This document shows, one piece after another, positions 59,345 to 64,000 of a DNA stretch of 64,000 nucleotides. The DNA lies in contig CAJTRF010000003.1 of NCBI GenBank assembly GCA_910578525.1, positions 8,524 to 72,523 of the forward strand, given 5' to 3'. A program made the position numbers and the translations under genes. The notes beneath the pieces are model-generated. The model ran no database searches. It worked only from the letters and a program-made list of their open reading frames with translations, and was not told the DNA's origin. Positions within the stretch are counted from its first letter, which is position 1. Each line of letters starts with the position of its first letter. The DNA is from an uncultured Mycoplasmatales bacterium. GTDB lineage: Bacteria > Bacillota_I > Bacilli_A > Mycoplasmatales > Mycoplasmoidaceae.

Positions 59345-60328
59345 ATGGAAAAATTTTTAAAATACACAATTAAACCAATTATCAATAATAAAGACTCTAA
59401 AGAAACTTCATTTGTTTTACAACCATTAGAAAAAGGTTTTGGAACAACAATTGGAAACGCTTTAAGAAGAACATTATTATCAAACATCCCAGGAGCATCA
59501 ATCTTTGCAATTAAAATCCCTGGAATTACTCATGAATTCCAAGCAATTAAAGGCATTAAAGAAGATGTTACTCAAATCGTTCTAAATTTAAAGAATTTAG
59601 TTCTTAAAATTTCTGAATCTGCATTCAGTGATGAAGAATTAGCTTCAACTAAACTTGAACAATGACCAACTCTTCACATTTCTAAGAAAAAAGCTGGTGT
59701 AGTAACAGCAGCTGACATTGAAGTTCCAGTAGGAATGGAAGTTGTAAACAAAAACTTATACATCTGTACTATTACAGATGATAAAGCTTCACTTGATATG
59801 GAAATTTATGCAACAAGAGGAAGAGGTTTCAGAACATTTGCTGAAAACCGTGAAATTGTTAACTCACTTTCAGTAATTGCAACTGATTCAAACTTCTCTC
59901 CAATTATCCAAGTTGGATACCATGTTGAAGATTACAAGATTTCAAAAACTGTAACTGGTGATTCATTAACTATGAATGTAGTAACTAACGGTTCTATTGA
60001 AGCTACAAATGCAGTAGCACTTGCTGCTAAAATCTTATCTGAACACTTCATTCCATTAATTGACTTAGACGCTAAAGTTAAAGAAGTTGAAATTATTAAC
60101 CAACAAATTGAAGAACAAAAAGCAAACACTTTATCTATTGCTATTGAAGAACTTGATTTATCAGTTAGAAGTTACAATTGTTTAAAAAACTACGGTATTC
60201 ACACAATCCAAGAATTAACTAACATGACTAAATCTCAAGTTGCTAAAATTAACAATTTAGGTAATAAGTCACTTCGTGAAATCCAAAAGAAATTAACAGA
60301 TTACGGATTAACATTCAAAACTGAATAG
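59345..60328 (+). CDS. rpoA: RNA polymerase subunit alpha
   Basis: The 327-residue protein has the N-terminal assembly domain (PLEKGFGTTIGNALRRTLLSNIPGASI) and a C-terminal domain (LDLSVRSYNCLKNYGIHTIQELTNMTKSQVAKINNLGNKSL) with two helix-hairpin-helix elements, which binds UP elements and activators. TGA at about 59663 is Trp. AAAGGAG precedes the start. Confidence 0.97.
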
Positions 60329-60347
60329 GCACAAATAAGGAGTAAAT

Positions 60348-60707
60348 ATGTCTTTTATAAATAAAAAAGGAAAAACTTCTGCTTGAAGACAAATGGTAAT
60401 TAGACAACAAGTAAGTGATGTATTCGCTTATGGTCAAATTACTACTACAATCACTAAAGCAAAAGAAACTCAAAAACATGTTGACCGTTGTGTCACATTA
60501 GGCAAGAAAAACACATTAGCATCAAAACGTGAGTTAAGAAGTATCTTACTTCCTAACAAAGAAAAGTCTGTTGATCAATTAGTTAAAATTATCGAAGACT
60601 ACGCTAAGAAACAAGCTAATCGTAATGGTGGATACACTCGTGTTCTTAAATTAGGTAAAAGAGCAGGAGACAACACTGAAGAAGCAATTCTTGCTTTGGT
60701 AAAATAG
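60348..60707 (+). CDS. rplQ: 50S ribosomal protein L17
   Basis: A 119-residue protein that ends the supercluster. It has FINKKGKTSAWRQMVIRQQVSDVFAYGQI, then GKKNTLASKRELRS and GGYTRVLKLGKRAGDNTEEAILALVK. AAGGAG lies before the ATG. A strong terminator follows. Confidence 0.97.
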
Positions 60708-60725
60708 TTTACAAACTAAAAAAAG

Positions 60726-60751
60726 AAAGTTCATAGGGATCTATGAACTTT
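60726..60751. terminator. Terminator after rplQ and the convergent surface gene
   Basis: An 11-bp stem (AAAGTTCATAG / CTATGAACTTT) with a 4-base loop, with A and T runs on both sides, lies between the two convergent stops. Confidence 0.9.
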
Positions 60752-60752
60752 T

Positions 60753-63038
60753 TTAATAAGAACTACGTTTCATACTATCTTTGCGGTAGTAATATAAACC
60801 TAAGAATAAAATTAAGACACCTATGCCTACAATGGTTAATAATCAATATTTATTTAATGATTCCGATGAATTGAATTTGTATTCAAAGTTAAGTGCAACA
60901 TCTTGTTTTGAGAAATGATCAGTATAGTAAATTTGAGCCTTTAATATATTTTTTGAATCATTAGGAGTTAGTTTAATATCTAATTTATTGAGACTAGTAA
61001 AGTCTATAGAAGTATTTATAAAATTATTAATGAATATATCTTTAGTAATACTACTTGGTTTATATTTACTTAATGATTTAGATAGTTTATTATTTTGTTT
61101 AATATAGTATGGTTCTAAATTTTTTATTTCAAAATTAATATCTTTTAATGAATCATAAAAATCAGGATTATCACTTTTGCACAATTTAATATTAGCAATT
61201 CCTTTTTCTTCATTTTCGTAATCAATTGAGAAATTTGAGCAATTCACAATGTTAGGATCGAAGTTATTAGCATCAAGAATATGCTTTATTTTGCTTTCAT
61301 CTAGTTGAGGAGTATAAATCATTGACTCAAACAAATTCGCGTCAAATTGAGCGTGTTTAATGTCAGGTTTTTTCATACCACCATAAATAATTTCTTTATT
61401 GTTATCATTAATATTTAAATCAATCATGATCCTTCCGTTTATCTCATCACGCGTAATCTTATACATGGATGAATCTAAAACACTTCCCTTTAATTTATCA
61501 TTGTAATTGTCAGTGACATTTACAAATTTGTCCAAGACTTCATTGTCAGTTAGATCATATGGATAGTCTTTTGCTAACTCTTCTGGATAATAAGAAATAA
61601 ACGAAGCATCTTTAATGAATGGTTTTGACAATATATAAGAGTTATTTTTATTTTCAATAAAATTACTACAAACACTAATAGTGTCTTTTTGGTCTGGACC
61701 TACATAATTGTTAACATCTGAATATTCATTTTCAATTAGTTTATCTAATTTGAATTCATAATTTCCATCAATATTTTTTGTTAAATTAATTTTCTTTCCT
61801 TCTTTTAATTCTTTGTTTGAAATATTTGTTATTTCTTTTTTATATTTTTGTGGATTTTCTTTGGTAGGAATTTCATATTCTAATTTAATAGAAGTAAAGT
61901 CTTGCAAATACTTGCAAGTTTCATATGGATTACAATTAATATCAAGTTGATATTTTCTTAATAAATCACATTCATTAGAAATGTGTTTATTAATATATGT
62001 TTGCATTTGTTCGATGTTATTGCAGTCAATTACATTAGTGAATATATCTTTAAAATTGTCATAACCAATTTTGTATTGATTGATTCCATCAATCATAGAT
62101 TGTTTAATACTGTTTGAATATTGAGTTCAATCAATTTGATTGAATCATTTATTTCTGATTCCTGTTTTCTTAGATATATCAATAAACTCATCATTTAATT
62201 TAACAGTAATTGTTCCATTACTATAGTTTGGTTCACAAATACAAATTAAATCAGAGACATCATATCTATTTATTTTTGGAGTATCGTTTTGAGTATTTAA
62301 TAAAGATAAATTATTTTTAGTTTTTTGTCCAGTTAATGATCACAAAAACCTTGTCACATAATTATGAAAAACATAAATATATTGACATTCTTTTAATTTA
62401 CTATATGGAATCCCAAAGAAATCAAAATTTTTATTATTAAAATTTTTATTAAATCCAATGTTAAGATTAACATCTTTTGCACTTTGAAACTCATATGCTT
62501 TGTTGCTTCCATATTGGAAAACAACTTTACCGTTAATAGAATGATATCCTACATTGTGAGGTCAAACTTCTGTATTTTTTAAATACAGATTTGTATCATC
62601 AACACCTCATTTGATGTTATTACTTGATTTAATTTCTAAATTATCTTTGTATGGAAGTGATCAGTCTTGAACTCTTTTGTCTCTATCATAGTTTAAATTG
62701 CCAAATTTAAATGAACCAGTATTTTCTGATAAATCTGGTTTAGTTGTTTGAGTTATTGACTTTATTACATAATCTCCATTTAATTCGTTTAAATAGTTAG
62801 ATGCAAACATTCTTTTAAATGTTTGTTCAAATTCAATATTATGATCAATCACTCCATAAACTCCTACATCTCAACCTATTCCATGTCATGCATTAATTTG
62901 TGTAGCAGAACTATGACACATTTGATCAGTAGGATTTTGTTCATCTTGATTCAAGACTAAACTAGTATTGTTATTTAAAACCGGTTGTGGTATCGAACCT
63001 ATAAGTGGTAAAACAGAAAAAAGTGCTTTTATTTTCAT
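60753..63038 (-). CDS. Large secreted/membrane-anchored surface protein
   Basis: A 761-residue protein with a possible N-terminal signal (MKIKALFSVLPLIGSIPQPVL; no lipobox Cys) and a single C-terminal membrane helix (WLLTIVGIGVLILFLGLYYY) with a KR-rich end, so most of it is outside the cell. The ectodomain is rich in Asn, Asp, Lys and Tyr, with no domain I recognise; stretches such as GSFKFGNLNYDRDKR are like those of mycoplasma surface proteins. Many TGA codons encode Trp. AAAGGA lies 8 bases before the start. It may be an adhesin or antigen. Confidence 0.8.
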
Positions 63039-63087
63039 TATTTGTCCTTTCATATATATACCTATGCTTCAAAGAGACTATTTTTGT

Positions 63088-63154
63088 AAAAAATTTTTTT
63101 GGCTTCTTCAAAAACCCTTGTATTTTCAAGCAAAAATGAATAAAAAAATTTTTT
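63088..63154. repeat. 13-bp inverted repeat upstream of the surface protein gene
   Basis: AAAAAATTTTTTT (63088-63100) and AAAAAAATTTTTT (63142-63154) are exact reverse complements 41 bases apart, in the upstream region of the minus-strand surface gene. The A/T-only content makes chance likely. Confidence 0.4.
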
Positions 63155-63239
63155 CAAATTTTCTAATTTAGAATTAAAATTATTAAATTTTAAGGTGTTA
63201 AGTTTTGAATACGGTTTCTACACTATAATTAATTTACTT

Positions 63240-63316
63240 GCACCTATAGCTCAGCTGGATAGAGCACAAGTTTCCTAAACCTGGGGTCGAAGGTTCGAAT
63301 CCCTCTAGGTGCGCCA
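63240..63316 (+). tRNA. tRNA-Arg (anticodon CCT)
   Basis: Acceptor GCACCTA/TAGGTGC, discriminator G and an encoded CCA. The D stem is GCTC/GAGC. The anticodon loop TTCCTAA gives CCT (AGG). The anticodon stem (CAAGT/ACCTG) and T stem (GAAGG/CCCTC) each hold one A-C opposition in the middle, otherwise the cloverleaf is complete. TATAAT at 63224-63229 is 10 bases upstream. Confidence 0.85.
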
Positions 63317-63331
63317 AATAAAATTAATTAG

Positions 63332-63357
63332 AAGTCTTTATCAAATGATAAAGGCTT
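63332..63357 (+). terminator. Terminator after tRNA-Arg
   Basis: An 11-bp stem (AAGTCTTTATC / GATAAAGGCTT, one G-U) with loop AAAT is followed by a T run. Confidence 0.88.
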
Positions 63358-63366
63358 TTTTATTAC

Positions 63367-63372
63367 TATAAT
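63367..63372 (+). promoter_or_regulatory. -10 box for the deoxyribosyltransferase gene
   Basis: TATAAT ends 8 bases before the ATG at 63381; no ribosome-binding site, so the mRNA is almost leaderless. Confidence 0.55.
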
Positions 63373-63380
63373 TTTTATAT

Positions 63381-63929
63381 ATGAGCAAGAAGTTTGTAGA
63401 AAACAAGAAACATGGTTATATAGCAGGTGCAATGTTTAGTGAAGCTGAAATTGCGCAACGTAAAAAAGAAGGTAAACAGTTAAATGCAAAAACTGATATC
63501 AATTGGTATAACCCAATTGAAGCACCATTTAATGACAAATCTACTTTACCTTCTGCATCAGATATTTTCTGAGGAGACACTAAAGAAGTATTAAAAAGTG
63601 AGTATATTATTGCTGATTTAAGCAATATGGACCCAGGATTATGTTACGAATTAGGGATTGCTTGAGCTGTTAACTATATTAGAGATATTCTTAAAAGAAA
63701 TAATAAACAAGCTGCAGATTTATTGGAAAAATATAGAATTAGAAGTAAAAAAATAATTGGTGTTTCAAGTGATATCAGACAAAAAACAGCTAATAAATAT
63801 GAAGACTATTTAGTCCCTTATGGACTAAACCAATATGTTGTTGGTGGAATATTAGATCAAGGAAAAATTGTTCATTCATTTAAAGAAGCATTAGAAATAC
63901 TAATGAATGAAAAACCAGCTAAAAAATAA
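63381..63929 (+). CDS. Nucleoside 2-deoxyribosyltransferase family protein
   Basis: A 182-residue protein. YIAGAMFSEAE at the start and ADLSNMDPGLCYELGIAWA in the middle match the nucleoside 2-deoxyribosyltransferase family, with the Asp and the Glu of the active site (DxGxxxELG). Such enzymes swap bases between deoxynucleosides, a salvage step that suits an organism unable to make purines and pyrimidines. It stands alone between two hairpins. In-frame TGAs are Trp. Confidence 0.88.
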
Positions 63930-63933
63930 TTTC

Positions 63934-63954
63934 TTTATTTGAATTTCAAATAAA
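63934..63954. terminator. Hairpin after the deoxyribosyltransferase gene
   Basis: A 9-bp stem (TTTATTTGA / TCAAATAAA, loop ATT) begins 4 bases after the stop. On the minus strand it is followed by a T run and would end a gene coming from the right. The last bases (63968-64000, minus) read as ten codons ending in Trp and TAA, possibly such a gene's end, but too short to claim. Confidence 0.55.
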
Positions 63955-64000
63955 TAAGCATCTTCATTTACCAGAATAATCTTTTAGGAACTGGTAATGG

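Noticed and set aside
1..64000. CRISPR array, insertion sequence or prophage
   Set aside because: I saw no spaced repeats, transposase, integrase or phage structural genes. The 21-bp repeats at 38573 are coding heptads.

Overview
The window is a 64-kb piece of a low-GC mollicute (mycoplasma) chromosome. TGA is read as tryptophan throughout: most long genes are only intact if in-frame TGA is translated, for example at secY codon 471 and just before the true stops of rpsD, rpsN and rpsH. There are no cell-wall genes. GatCAB, an ECF vitamin transporter, Cys-type lipoproteins and gene-to-gene overlaps of the TAATG type all fit. Several products (a DUF2779 protein, a Vat-like acetyltransferase, a TSCPD protein) make me lean to the Malacoplasma/Ureaplasma side of the mollicutes, but that placement is an inference.

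Layout. 1-5.1 kb: end of aspS, ecfA1-ecfA2-ecfT-truA, then yebC and tRNA-Leu on the minus strand. 5.2-8.2 kb: ppa, rnhC, a DivIVA-like protein and an acyltransferase. 8.2-8.5 kb: a gene-free stretch that looks like a minus-strand structured RNA plus the rpsF leader. 8.5-12.5 kb: rpsF-ssb-rpsR-FNT channel-rplI-dnaB. 12.5-19.2 kb: a lipoprotein, ung, an ECF S-component-like protein, gatCAB and rpsU. 19.2-22.3 kb (minus): a TSCPD protein and an MgtA-type ATPase with a structured leader. 22.3-30.5 kb: rpmG, pepP, tRNA-Ser, rRNA/tRNA modification and ribosome assembly genes (spoU family, rluD family, rpsP, trmD, rplS, rbgA), rnhB and a trigger-factor-like chaperone. 30.5-38.8 kb is accessory: a lipoprotein with a possibly invertible promoter, a Vat-like acetyltransferase, lysS, an AsnA-like protein, a DUF2779 double nuclease, an alanine-dehydrogenase-like protein and a heptad-repeat coiled coil. 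38.8-45.4 kb: rpsD, then a Type III restriction-modification island bracketed by two unknown minus-strand genes. 45.5-60.7 kb: the S10-spc-alpha ribosomal supercluster from rpsJ to rplQ with secY, adk, map, infA and rpoA, and no rpmD. 60.7-64 kb: a 761-residue surface protein, tRNA-Arg and a nucleoside deoxyribosyltransferase.

Regulation visible in the sequence. First genes of transcription units commonly have a TATAAT box 6-15 bases before the ATG and no Shine-Dalgarno sequence, so they are probably leaderless or nearly so. Operon-internal genes carry AGGAG-type ribosome-binding sites. Three ribosomal leaders (rpsF, rpsD, rpsJ) and the magnesium ATPase leader are longer and can fold into hairpins, some covering the ribosome-binding site. 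The strongest candidates for undescribed biology are the minus-strand RNA at about 8.2-8.4 kb, the rpsD leader switch, the TA-repeat in the Type III methyltransferase gene and the inverted repeats around the lipoprotein promoter.
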